The notes beneath the pieces were generated by a model. The model was not told the DNA's origin, did not search any database, and was given only the letters and a program-made list of their open reading frames with translations. Position numbers and translations under genes: made by a program. From JACCUZ01 sp038246575 (GTDB lineage: Bacteria; Actinomycetota; Actinomycetes; JACCUZ01): a stretch of DNA of 15,370 nucleotides. The stretch is from positions 1-15,370 of the forward strand of contig JBBRVU010000091.1 in the NCBI GenBank assembly GCA_038246575.1, written 5' to 3'. Shown one piece after another: positions 6,532 to 13,792 of this stretch (positions are counted from its first letter, which is position 1; every line of letters starts with the position of its first letter).

Positions 6532-6600
6532 CGGGCCCGCGTCCGGCCGACCAGGCCGACATCGGCGCCATCACCTCGGTCCGTCGAAGGGGTCCAACTC

Positions 6601-7845
6601 ATGAATCTCCAGCGAGGTCACACTCGAACGCTGCTCTCCGGCATCGGCGCGCTCGCCCTAGGAACAACTGTGGTGTTCGCGGCGGGCACGCCGTCTTTCG
6701 CTGCCGACCCGATCCCGCCGGCACCGCCCTCGACGGGCGCGGACGTCCCGCTCACGTACTTCGGCCCAGCACCGTCCGAGTCGTTCACGCCCGGACACGA
6801 CCAGCTTGTCGGCCCGCAGCAGCTGCTGAAGTCCGGAAGCATCGACCCGACGGACCGCAGCATCACGCTCCCCCTCTACCTGGGGCACACCAAGGGCGGA
6901 AAGAACGTCTGGTACATCCTCACCGACACCAACGACGAGCGGAACGCCAACGCGCTAGGGCTCAACCACACGGCCAAGTTGTCCTACGTCGTAGGTGGCG
7001 CGCTCCAGCACGCGCAGCTGCAGGAGGACACCAGTCTGCGGTTCGACAACTTCAAGGTCGACTTCTCGCCCACGCGCACGCTCGTCCCGGGAGCCGCGCC
7101 CAATGCGTTCCCGCCCAAGACGGCCAAGGCCGGATCCGTCGGTGACAAGAAGTACAGCCCCTACGTGCAGCTGGACAACGCGCCGGGCCGCCCCATCTAC
7201 AACGCGCCCGTCGTTGCCTTCGACACCGACGCTGCGACCCTGCAGAAGTCCTGCACCGGCCCCGTGGACTACTCCAAGGTCCATGATCGCGTTCTGCACA
7301 TCTGTCCCGGCGCAAGCAACAGCAACGGGCAGGGAACCGTGACCGTCGCGACGACACCGATCTTCAGCTTCGGCAAGCCGGCGACCTACATCAGCACGGA
7401 CTCGTCCTCCGAGCTGGTGGCGACGCTCGACAGCGGGACCTTCGCCCCTGCGCTCGGCAACCTCACGGTCGGCCGCGACGACTCGGCCTTCAGCGCGGTC
7501 GAGCGTCTGTTCGTGACAGCCAACGGTCAGACGAACAAGAACGCACCGGCGGGGAAGACGAATCCCCAGCGACAGGGCCTGAACAGTGCTCTCTCGGGTG
7601 AGGGGCCGCCGCTGAACGTCATCGGAGGCATCCCCAACGTGGCCAACGACTACAGCCCGGCCTGGGACATCAACCTCGGCTACTGGACCAAGCAGGCGAG
7701 CGACCTGGGCTACGTGTCACGGGTGACGGACGAGTTCCAGATCCTCAAGCTCGTCGAGGACGGCTGGATCACAGGTCCGGATGGGGCGGAGTACGGATCC
7801 ATCGGGATCGTCGTGAACTGCCCGATCATCGAACGAGCCCTGTGA
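6601..7845 (+). CDS. Large secreted protein of unknown function
   Basis: A 414-residue exported protein. It has a Sec signal peptide: basic MNLQRGHTRTLL, hydrophobic GIGALALGTTVVFAAG, and a likely cleavage after SFA or SFAA at about 34-35. The mature part has no transmembrane segment and no cell-wall anchor. Recognisable stretches include SITLPLYLGHTKGGKNVWYI, ALGLNHTAKLSYV, VDFSPTRTLVPGAAPNAFPP, RDDSAFSAVERLFVTANG, QRQGLNSALSGEGPPLNVIG and the end WITGPDGAEYGSIGIVVNCP. I believe these belong to a conserved bacterial secreted family without an established function, but I cannot name a domain. Three cysteines (in KSCTG, HICPG, VNCPI) could form one disulfide. AAGGGG lies 8 nt before the ATG. 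A strong hairpin follows the gene, so it is probably a single-gene transcript. Confidence 0.85.
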   Translation: MNLQRGHTRTLLSGIGALALGTTVVFAAGTPSFAADPIPPAPPSTGADVPLTYFGPAPSESFTPGHDQLVGPQQLLKSGSIDPTDRSITLPLYLGHTKGGKNVWYILTDTNDERNANALGLNHTAKLSYVVGGALQHAQLQEDTSLRFDNFKVDFSPTRTLVPGAAPNAFPPKTAKAGSVGDKKYSPYVQLDNAPGRPIYNAPVVAFDTDAATLQKSCTGPVDYSKVHDRVLHICPGASNSNGQGTVTVATTPIFSFGKPATYISTDSSSELVATLDSGTFAPALGNLTVGRDDSAFSAVERLFVTANGQTNKNAPAGKTNPQRQGLNSALSGEGPPLNVIGGIPNVANDYSPAWDINLGYWTKQASDLGYVSRVTDEFQILKLVEDGWITGPDGAEYGSIGIVVNCPIIERAL

Positions 7846-7874
7846 GCTAGCTCGACGACCGAGATCCGAACCAG

Positions 7875-7910
7875 CGCGCGGGGCGTCACCGGCAGGTGGC
7901 GTCCCGCGCG
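7875..7910 (+). terminator. Strong GC-rich terminator hairpin
   Basis: The arms CGCGCGGGGCGTCACC (7875-7890) and GGTGGCGTCCCGCGCG (7895-7910) pair along all 16 positions in plus-strand RNA, two of them G-U wobbles, around a four-base loop GGCA. On the other strand those two positions would be A/C mismatches, so the element is made for the plus-strand transcript. It begins 30 bases after the stop of the secreted-protein gene. A T-run is absent, as is common in actinobacterial terminators. Confidence 0.8.
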
Positions 7911-7945
7911 TCGGCTTCCATCGCCGACGACCGAAAGAGCCCACG

Positions 7946-8644
7946 ATGTCGCGAAGCCAGGCGGTGGCCGCCCGTCGTACGAGCGTCGCCCTTCCGCTTC
8001 TTGTCCTCGCGCTGATCGGGCAGGCCGCGCCAGCCGCCGCCGGACCGCTCCTACGCGAGAGCGTCGTCCGCGAGGTCGATGCGCCGATCCTGCCGTCCTG
8101 GTACGCCCAGGGCGCCCACCCCCTCGCCCCGCGGGCGATCCTTCCCGGCGACGGGTCGACCACCACACCCGTGTGGTTCACCGCCGTGTCCGCCGTCGTC
8201 GCCTCACCCGCGTCAACGATCGAACAACTTGTCAACGACCCGCGGCTGGCGCTTGCGCCCGCAGCCCGCACTGACCTGCTTTCCGGCGCGATCGACCCAC
8301 GCATCGTGGCCGTTCTGGCGGAGGTCTTGACGAGGCACACGCTCTCGGTCCAGGTCCTCCGCACCGGCCACAGCACGTACGTCGCGGGGACCACGGTCGT
8401 CTCCAACCACGTCTACGGACGAGCCGTAGACATCGACGTCGTCGACGGCGAGCCCGTCTCTCCGGCGAGCGAGGCAGCCCACACCCTGGCGCTCGAGCTG
8501 CTCGCCGCACCCGGACCGTTGCGACCGGAAGAGCTCGGGCAGCCGTGGCCGGACATGGTCGGCGGCGGGGTCTTCAGCAATGCGGCGCACCAGAACCACC
8601 TCCACCTCGGCTTCTACGACGCGGGGGGAGGCCGCGGGCCGTGA
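7946..8644 (+). CDS. Secreted M15-like metallopeptidase (D,D-carboxypeptidase-like fold)
   Basis: A 232-residue exported protein with an N-terminal signal peptide (basic start to RRTSVA, core LPLLVLALIGQAAPAAA, cleavage about residue 32). The C-terminal half has VVSNHVYGRAVDIDVVDG (H155, D162: the H-x6-D zinc pair of M15 and related LAS-type peptidases) and HQNHLHLGF (H218 or H220 as third ligand). The fold suggests cleavage of peptidoglycan stem peptides or a similar D-amino-acid bond in the cell envelope. The glutamate before the last histidine that acts as base in VanX/VanY-like enzymes (ExxH) is not in its usual place; HQNH is there instead. The roughly 110 residues before the domain match nothing I know. 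It precedes the two-component system by 113 bases. Confidence 0.72.
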   Translation: MSRSQAVAARRTSVALPLLVLALIGQAAPAAAGPLLRESVVREVDAPILPSWYAQGAHPLAPRAILPGDGSTTTPVWFTAVSAVVASPASTIEQLVNDPRLALAPAARTDLLSGAIDPRIVAVLAEVLTRHTLSVQVLRTGHSTYVAGTTVVSNHVYGRAVDIDVVDGEPVSPASEAAHTLALELLAAPGPLRPEELGQPWPDMVGGGVFSNAAHQNHLHLGFYDAGGGRGP

Positions 8645-8663
8645 TGCGGGACGGGGCGGTCAC

Positions 8664-8682
8664 CTCCTTACCGACTCCTTAC
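8664..8682 (+). promoter_or_regulatory. Direct repeat with 11-bp period upstream of the response regulator gene
   Basis: CTCCTTAC (8664-8671), CGA, CTCCTTAC (8675-8682): two identical octamers with an 11-bp period, 75 bases before the response-regulator ATG. OmpR-family regulators typically bind such head-to-tail repeats and often control their own gene. Read on the minus strand the unit is GTAAGGAG, which shares G-Y-A-A-G with the GCAAGATC repeat at 6500-6518. A short palindrome TTCCGCCGGAA follows at 8690-8700. Confidence 0.5.
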
Positions 8683-8757
8683 GCACCGGTTCCGCCGGAA
8701 GCAGATCCCTGGCGCGAGGGTTGCCCGAGCGTTCCATCGGCGAGGGCGGGAGCAGTC

Positions 8758-9513
8758 ATGGGAGCAACTCAGGTGCTGGTGGTCGACGACGACGAGACGG
8801 TGCGCAGTGTCGTTCGGCTCTACCTCGAGGAGGACGGCTGCGAGGTTGTCGCGGCGGAGACGGGCCAGGAGGCACTAGCGCTCCTGTCGGGACAGCCGGC
8901 GTACGACCTGATCGTGCTCGACGTCATGCTGCCCGGCGCCGACGGCTGGGAGATCCTGCGCCACGTCCGCGCCGGCTCCACGGTCCCGGTCATCTTCCTC
9001 ACGGCCCGGGGCAGTGAGGTCGACAAGATTCTGGGCCTCGAACTGGGCGCGGACGACTACGTGGTGAAGCCGTTCAGCGCGCGCGAGCTGGTCGCCCGGG
9101 TGCACAGCGTCCTCCGACGCAGGAACGGGGACGCGACTTCGCCGCAGTCCTTGCTCCACTTCGGTGACGTGGTGATCGACCTCGACGCGAGGGATGTGCG
9201 TGTGGCGGGGCGCGACAAGACGTTGACGGCGCTGGAGTTCGACCTGCTCGCCCACCTCGCGAGACATCCTCGCAGGGCCTTCACCCGCGAGCAGCTGCTC
9301 CGCGAGGTGTGGGGCCAGACCTGGCTGGGTGACCCGTCCTCGGTCACGGTGCTCGTGCGTCGGCTGCGGGAGAAGATCGAGGAGCGGCCCGGAGCCCCGC
9401 GGCGCCTGGTGACGGTCTACGGCGTCGGGTACCGGCTCCTGCAGGTGGAGGCGACGCCGCCGCCGGACGCGCCACGTCCCGACCCACGCCGGGTGACGGT
9501 CGTGGCACCGTGA
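8758..9513 (+). CDS. OmpR/PhoB-family response regulator
   Basis: A 251-residue cytoplasmic transcription factor. The receiver domain (about 5-120) has the acidic pair D11/D12 in VVDDDE, the phosphoacceptor D55 in VLDVMLPG, the switch threonine T82 in FLTARG and K104 in VVKPFSARE. A winged-helix DNA-binding domain follows (about 132-229), with LTALEFDLLAHLARHPRRAF, REQLLREVWG, SVTVLVRRLREKIE and TVYGVGYRL. The C-terminal tail is proline-rich. The ATG at 8758 has CGGGAG 6 nt upstream; the frame is open further upstream but overlaps the peptidase gene. Its stop overlaps the kinase start (GTGA), so the two are a cognate pair. An 11-bp-period direct repeat upstream suggests autoregulation. Confidence 0.96.
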   Translation: MGATQVLVVDDDETVRSVVRLYLEEDGCEVVAAETGQEALALLSGQPAYDLIVLDVMLPGADGWEILRHVRAGSTVPVIFLTARGSEVDKILGLELGADDYVVKPFSARELVARVHSVLRRRNGDATSPQSLLHFGDVVIDLDARDVRVAGRDKTLTALEFDLLAHLARHPRRAFTREQLLREVWGQTWLGDPSSVTVLVRRLREKIEERPGAPRRLVTVYGVGYRLLQVEATPPPDAPRPDPRRVTVVAP

Positions 9514-10685
9514 ACGCGACCACGTGGGGGTCCCTGGTCGCCCTGCTGTCGCTGACGACGCTGGCGGCCGGAGGAGTGGTCGTCGTCGGCACCATCGCGT
9601 TGCGCTGGCTGCGCCAGCGCTGCGCGCCGCTGGCCGTCCAAAGCGCACTCGTCGCTGCGGTCAGCGTGACGTCGTGCCTCGGCGGGATCGCAGCCGTGAG
9701 TGCCGGCATGATGGTGACAGGACACGACGTCGCGGTCGTCTTCGCCACCCTGCCGGTCAGCGGAGTGATCGCGCTGGCCTACGGCTGGCGCAGCGCCCGG
9801 CGGATCACCGCGGACCTGGAGGCCCTGGTCGACCTCGACCGGGACCCCGGGTCAGCGGACGTGGACGCGGCAGTCGCCAGCACTGGGCGGCGCGCACCGG
9901 GCACCCGTGAGGTCGCGGCCGTCGCGCACCGGCTGGAGGTGGCAGCCGAGCAGGTGACCGCTGCCCGAGCCCGTGAGCAACTGCTCGAGGCCAACCGACG
10001 GGAGCTCGTGGCGGCCGTGTCCCACGACCTGCGCACTCCACTGACCAGCATGCGGGTCATCGCCGAGGCTTTCAGCGACGACCTGGTCCGAGGTCCGCAG
10101 ATGCGCAGCGCCTACCTGACCAGCCTGCTCGCCAACATCGCCCGGATGTCGGACCTGGTCGACGCGCTGTTCGAGCTCTCTCAGCTCGACGCGGGTCTGG
10201 TGACTCTGCGCAGCGAGCCGGTCAACCTCGACCAGATCGTGCTGGACCTGCTGGTCCGGTTCGAGCCGCACGCCGACGCAAAGGGCGTCGGTCTCCAGGC
10301 CGGTCTGGAGAGTCAGAACCAGGTGACTCTGGGGGACCCGCAGCGGTTGCAGCGCATCCTGAGCAACCTCGTGGACAACGCCATCCGGCACACCCCGGCC
10401 GGAGGATCGGTACGCGTCACCTTGGACCCGGCGGAGGCCGGCAGCATCGTGCGCGTCCAGGACGCGTGCGGCGGCATCCCGGAAGCCGACCTGCCGCGGG
10501 TCTTCGACCGGCTCTGGCGAGGTGACCAGTCGCGATCGTCAGCCGGCGCCGGCCTCGGGCTGACCATCGCGGCCGCCTTCGCGGATCTCCACGGTGGCCG
10601 GCTGACCGCATCCAACCGGCCCAGCGGGTGCGAGTTCAGCCTCGAGCTGCCGTCCCCTGGCGGCAGCCTTCGCCTGGCCGGCTAG
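9510..10685 (+). CDS. Membrane histidine kinase with no extracellular sensor domain
   Basis: A 391-residue sensor kinase. Three hydrophobic segments (about 7-31, 42-67 and 74-92) are joined by very short loops, so there is no periplasmic-type sensor domain; sensing within the membrane or through a partner is inferred. A short linker and helix (about 95-160) lead to the dimerisation domain with AAVSHDLRTPLTSM (H172, autophosphorylated). The ATPase domain has the N box NLVDNAIRHTPAGG (N290), the G1 box VQDACGGIPEAD, the F box VFDRLWRGD and the G2 box GAGLGLTIA. All catalytic residues are intact. It starts at GTG 9510 overlapping the regulator stop by four bases. Its stop lies in a small hairpin facing moeZ. 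The signal is unknown; candidates from context are envelope cues, as the neighbours are secreted. Confidence 0.95.
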   Translation: MNATTWGSLVALLSLTTLAAGGVVVVGTIALRWLRQRCAPLAVQSALVAAVSVTSCLGGIAAVSAGMMVTGHDVAVVFATLPVSGVIALAYGWRSARRITADLEALVDLDRDPGSADVDAAVASTGRRAPGTREVAAVAHRLEVAAEQVTAARAREQLLEANRRELVAAVSHDLRTPLTSMRVIAEAFSDDLVRGPQMRSAYLTSLLANIARMSDLVDALFELSQLDAGLVTLRSEPVNLDQIVLDLLVRFEPHADAKGVGLQAGLESQNQVTLGDPQRLQRILSNLVDNAIRHTPAGGSVRVTLDPAEAGSIVRVQDACGGIPEADLPRVFDRLWRGDQSRSSAGAGLGLTIAAAFADLHGGRLTASNRPSGCEFSLELPSPGGSLRLAG

Positions 10686-10691
10686 GCCAGG
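10673..10691 (+). terminator. Small hairpin at the kinase stop codon
   Basis: CCTGGCC (10673-10679) and GGCCAGG (10685-10691) form a perfect 7-bp stem with loop GGCTA. The kinase stop TAG (10683-10685) lies in the loop. The moeZ gene converges from the other side, ending at 10729, so a terminator usable from either direction would fit. No T-run is present. Confidence 0.4.
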
Positions 10692-10728
10692 ACGGGGCCC
10701 GAGCAGGTCCGGGTACGGCGAGAGGGGG

Positions 10729-11916
10729 TCAGTACGTCGGCAGTGACGGGTCGATCTGGTTCGCCCAGGCGATGACTCCGCCGCCGACATGCACCGCATC
10801 GCTGAACCCGGCTCCCTTGAGCACAGCGAGAGCCTCCGCCGACCGGGCGCCACTCTTGCAGTGCAGAACCACCGGCTTGTCCTGCGGCAGCTCGGTGAGG
10901 GCGTCGCCGGAGAGGATGCGGTCCTTGGGGATCAACGTCGCGCCAGGGATGGACACGATCTCGAACTCGTTGGGCTCACGGACGTCGACGAGGAAGAAGT
11001 CCTTACCGGCGTCCATCATCTCCTTGAGGTCCTTGACCGAGATGGTGCTGTCCTTGGCCGCGTCGGCAGCCTCGTCGCTGATCGTGCCGCAGAACGCCTC
11101 GTAGTCGATCAGCCCGGTCTCCCGGGTGATCTCGGGGTTCTTGCCACACACGACGCACTCCGGGTCCTTGCGAACCCGAACGTCCCGGTAGGACATCTCC
11201 AGCGCGTCATAGACCTTGAGCCGGCCCACCATCGGGTCGCCGATGCCGGCGATGAGCTTGATGGCCTCATTGACCTGGATGGAGCCGATGCTGGCGCACA
11301 GCACGCCGAGGACGCCGCCCTCCGCGCAGGACGGCACCATGCCGGGCGGCGGGGGCTCGGGGTAGAGGCAGCGGTAGCAGGGCCCGTGCTCGGACCAGAA
11401 CACCGACGCCTGGCCGTCGAAGCGGTAGATCGAGCCCCAAACGTACGGCTTGCCGAGCAGGACGGCGGCGTCGTTGACGAGGTAGCGGGTCGCGAAGTTG
11501 TCGGTGCCGTCGACGATGAGGTCGTACGGCTCGAAGATCTCGAACACGTTGGTCGAGTCCAGGCGCTCCTCGTGCAGGATCACCTCGACGAACGGGTTCG
11601 CCTCCTGGATCGACTCCTTGGCGCTCTTCGCCTTGGCCTTCCCGATGTCGGACTGGCCGTGGATGATCTGGCGCTGCAGGTTCGACTCGTCGACGACGTC
11701 GAAGTCGACGACGCCGAGCGTGCCGACGCCGGCCGCGGCCAGATAGAGCAAGGCGGGTGAGCCGAGGCCACCGGCCCCGACGACCAGGACCTTGGCGTTC
11801 TTCAGCCGCTTCTGACCGGTCATGCCGACCTCAGGGATGATCAGGTGGCGGCTGTAACGGCGTACCTCGTCAACGCTGAGCGCGCTGGCTGGCTCGACGA
11901 GTGGGGGCAGCGACAC
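10729..11916 (-). CDS. moeZ: Adenylyltransferase/sulfurtransferase MoeZ
   Basis: A 395-residue fusion of a ThiF/MoeB-type E1-like domain and a rhodanese domain. The first part has RYSRHLIIPEVG, the nucleotide loop VVGAGGLGSPALLYLAAAGV (about 45-64), DFDVVDESNLQRQ, the VDGTDN motif (about 135-140), two CxxC zinc pairs (C180/C183 and C254/C257) and the conserved PSCAEGGVLG (C197). The rhodanese domain (about 292-390) ends with the active loop HCKSGARSA (C353). MoeZ activates the C-terminal glycine of small sulfur carriers (MoaD/CysO type) by adenylation and gives it sulfur as a thiocarboxylate for molybdopterin and cysteine synthesis. The start is GTG 11914-11916 with GGAGG 5 nt before it. No carrier gene lies next to it here. 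It is divergent from the gene at 11996. Confidence 0.95.
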   Translation of the reverse strand: MSLPPLVEPASALSVDEVRRYSRHLIIPEVGMTGQKRLKNAKVLVVGAGGLGSPALLYLAAAGVGTLGVVDFDVVDESNLQRQIIHGQSDIGKAKAKSAKESIQEANPFVEVILHEERLDSTNVFEIFEPYDLIVDGTDNFATRYLVNDAAVLLGKPYVWGSIYRFDGQASVFWSEHGPCYRCLYPEPPPPGMVPSCAEGGVLGVLCASIGSIQVNEAIKLIAGIGDPMVGRLKVYDALEMSYRDVRVRKDPECVVCGKNPEITRETGLIDYEAFCGTISDEAADAAKDSTISVKDLKEMMDAGKDFFLVDVREPNEFEIVSIPGATLIPKDRILSGDALTELPQDKPVVLHCKSGARSAEALAVLKGAGFSDAVHVGGGVIAWANQIDPSLPTY

Positions 11917-11995
11917 GGAGTCCTCCGGTTCGGGCTTGCGGCTGGTTCGCTAGCAGTCAACCGCCGGGACGGTGACCTGATTCCAGCGTGCCACC

Positions 11996-12727
11996 ATGTG
12001 GACCGTGCGCAAGCGGCCGGTGGTGGGCATCACCTCCTACGTCGAGCAGGCCAGCTGGGGCGTCTGGGACGTCCCCGCCGCGCTGGTCCCGTTCAGCTAC
12101 GTCGCACGCGTCGAGGCCGCTGGCGCGCGGGCGGTGGTCGTGCCGCCCTCGTCAGCCGGGCCGGACGAGCACGACGAGCTGCTCGACCGCCTCGACGGCG
12201 TCGTCTTCGCCGGCGGTGCCGACCTCGACCCGCAGGTCTACGGCGAGGCGCCGCACGAGGAGACGAAAGGGGTCCGACCGGAGCGCGACGCAGCTGAGCT
12301 GCCGCTGATGCGGGCGGCGCTCGACCGCGACGTCCCGGTGCTGGGCATCTGCCGCGGGATGCAGGTGATGTCTGTCGTACGTGGTGGGTCCCTGGTCCAG
12401 CACCTGCCCGACGTGGTGGGTCACGAGGGTCACCGGCCATCGCCGGGGGTCTACGGGCTGCACGAGGTTCGGCTCGCTCCCGGCAGCCGGGCCCAAGAGA
12501 TCCTCGGCAGCTCCGTCAGCGTCCCGTCGTACCACCATCAGGGGCTGGGGTCGCCGGGCTCGCTGACGGTCACCGGCTGGGCCGACGACGACTCCCCCGA
12601 GGTGGTCGAGGACCCGACGCGTCGCTTCGCCCTCGGGGTGCTGTGGCACCCCGAGGCCAGCGAGGACCTACGGCTCTTCTCGGCACTGGTCGTGGCGGCC
12701 GCCGACCGGACGCGCCGCGCCGTCTAG
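11996..12727 (+). CDS. Gamma-glutamyl-gamma-aminobutyrate hydrolase-like (class-I amidotransferase fold, peptidase C26)
   Basis: A 243-residue cytoplasmic hydrolase of the PuuD-like branch of class-I glutamine amidotransferases. The nucleophile is C119 in VLGICRGMQVMSV, and the base pair is H218/E220 in GVLWHPEAS. The family signs GVVFAGGADLDPQVYG, QHLPDVVGHEGHR and SYHHQGL are all present. PuuD cleaves gamma-glutamyl-GABA in putrescine breakdown; related enzymes split other gamma-glutamyl amides. No polyamine genes accompany it here, so the substrate is open. The ATG at 11996 has no clear Shine-Dalgarno sequence. It diverges from moeZ across a 79-base gap that must hold both promoters. The next hydrolase starts one base after its stop, so both are probably one transcript. 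Confidence 0.92.
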   Translation: MWTVRKRPVVGITSYVEQASWGVWDVPAALVPFSYVARVEAAGARAVVVPPSSAGPDEHDELLDRLDGVVFAGGADLDPQVYGEAPHEETKGVRPERDAAELPLMRAALDRDVPVLGICRGMQVMSVVRGGSLVQHLPDVVGHEGHRPSPGVYGLHEVRLAPGSRAQEILGSSVSVPSYHHQGLGSPGSLTVTGWADDDSPEVVEDPTRRFALGVLWHPEASEDLRLFSALVVAAADRTRRAV

Positions 12728-12728
12728 G

Positions 12729-13652
12729 GTGCCCGCTGTGGCGACCTCCGAGGGACATGCACCGTTCGACGACGGCACGACCTGGTACCGCATCGACGGT
12801 GACCTGCGGCCCGACGATGCGGCTGGACCCGCTCCGCTCATCGTCCTGCACGGCGGGCCGGGCGCGACACACGACTACCTGACGCCGCTGGCCGACCTCG
12901 CCACCGGCGGCCGGGCGGTGGTGCTCTACGACCAGCTGGGCAACGGCCGCTCCTCACACTTCCCCGACCGCGGTGCGGACTTCTGGACCGTCGATCTCTT
13001 CGTCCGCGAGCTGGCGAACCTGCTCGCACACCTCGGGATCGCCGACCGCTACCACGTGCTCGGTCAGTCCTGGGGTGGCTTCCTGGCCCAGGAGCACGCC
13101 CTCACCGCGCCGTCCGGTCTTCGCTGCCTGGTGCTCTCCAACACCGCGGCGTCCTTCCCGGACTTCGTGTCGGAGGCCAACACGCTCCGCGCCGACCTGC
13201 CACCCGGTGTCGATAACACCCTGCGTCGACATGAGGACGCCGGCACGACCGACGACCCGGAGTACGCCGCCGCCTGCGAGGTCTTCTACCGGCGGCACCT
13301 GTGCCGGCTCGACCCGTGGCCGGCCGAGGTGACCGCCGCGCTGGCCAAGATCGACGAGGACCCGACCGTCTACCACACCATGAACGGTCCCTCGGAGTTC
13401 CACGTCATCGGCTCCATCAAGGACTGGTCCTCGACGTCGCGCCTGGCGCAGATCGGTGTGCCGACGTACGTCATCAGTGGCGAGCACGACGAGGCGACGC
13501 CCGCGCTGCAGGTGCCCTTGGTCGAGCACATCCGGGCCGCCGGCAACGAGGTCGAGCAGACGGTGATGGCGGGCTGCTCGCACCTGCCGATGTGGGAGCA
13601 GCCCGAGGAGTACAACCGACTGGTGACCGACTGGCTGGCCAGGCACGACTGA
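12729..13652 (+). CDS. Proline iminopeptidase-type alpha/beta hydrolase (peptidase S33)
   Basis: A 307-residue cytoplasmic serine hydrolase. It has the oxyanion motif HGGPGATHDY (41-50), YDQLGNGRSS, the nucleophile elbow GQSWGG (S114), D254 in ISGEHDEAT and H285 in GCSHLPMWE, so the triad is complete. HGGPG and DQxGxGxS mark the proline iminopeptidase/L-amino-acid amidase group, which removes N-terminal residues from small peptides or hydrolyses amino-acid amides. The start may be GTG 12729 or GTG 12738 (three residues shorter, giving ATSEGHAPFDDG after the start); neither has a ribosome binding site, and coupling to the gene ending at 12727 is likely. Together with the upstream gamma-glutamyl hydrolase it suggests breakdown of small amides, which is inference. 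Confidence 0.93.
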   Translation: MPAVATSEGHAPFDDGTTWYRIDGDLRPDDAAGPAPLIVLHGGPGATHDYLTPLADLATGGRAVVLYDQLGNGRSSHFPDRGADFWTVDLFVRELANLLAHLGIADRYHVLGQSWGGFLAQEHALTAPSGLRCLVLSNTAASFPDFVSEANTLRADLPPGVDNTLRRHEDAGTTDDPEYAAACEVFYRRHLCRLDPWPAEVTAALAKIDEDPTVYHTMNGPSEFHVIGSIKDWSSTSRLAQIGVPTYVISGEHDEATPALQVPLVEHIRAAGNEVEQTVMAGCSHLPMWEQPEEYNRLVTDWLARHD

Positions 13653-13681
13653 CCCGCTCCACCTGCCCCGAGGGAGTCCCG

Positions 13682-13792
13682 ATGAGCGAGAGCCCGTTCG
13701 ACGAGCCGCCGGACCTCTCGACGGTCGAGATCCGCTGCTTCCTGCGCGGCCCCGACGGGCATCTCGTGGAGCTGTCCCAGGCGGCCGGGTGA
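13682..13792 (+). CDS. 36-residue ORF resembling the C-terminal end of a VOC/glyoxalase domain
   Basis: The ORF begins MSESPFDEPPDLSTV and continues EIRCFLRGPDGHLVELSQ, which closely follows the last hairpin of VOC-superfamily proteins (usual E-I-R-C-Y-x-R-D-P-D-G-x-L-I-E-V). The glutamate in HLVEL is where glyoxalase-type proteins place their last metal ligand, but the remaining three beta-alpha-beta units of the domain are missing. It has a good ribosome binding site (GAGGGAG ending 5 nt before the ATG), and its stop overlaps the methyltransferase start as GTGA. It is therefore probably translated and coupled. It may be a 5'-truncated gene kept as a leader for the methyltransferase, or a genuine small protein. 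Confidence 0.6.
   Translation: MSESPFDEPPDLSTVEIRCFLRGPDGHLVELSQAAG

Noticed and set aside
8545..8757. In-frame 71-residue N-terminal extension of the response regulator
   Set aside because: It overlaps the end of the M15-like gene, is not receiver-like, and the ATG at 8758 has a proper ribosome binding site and the expected family start.
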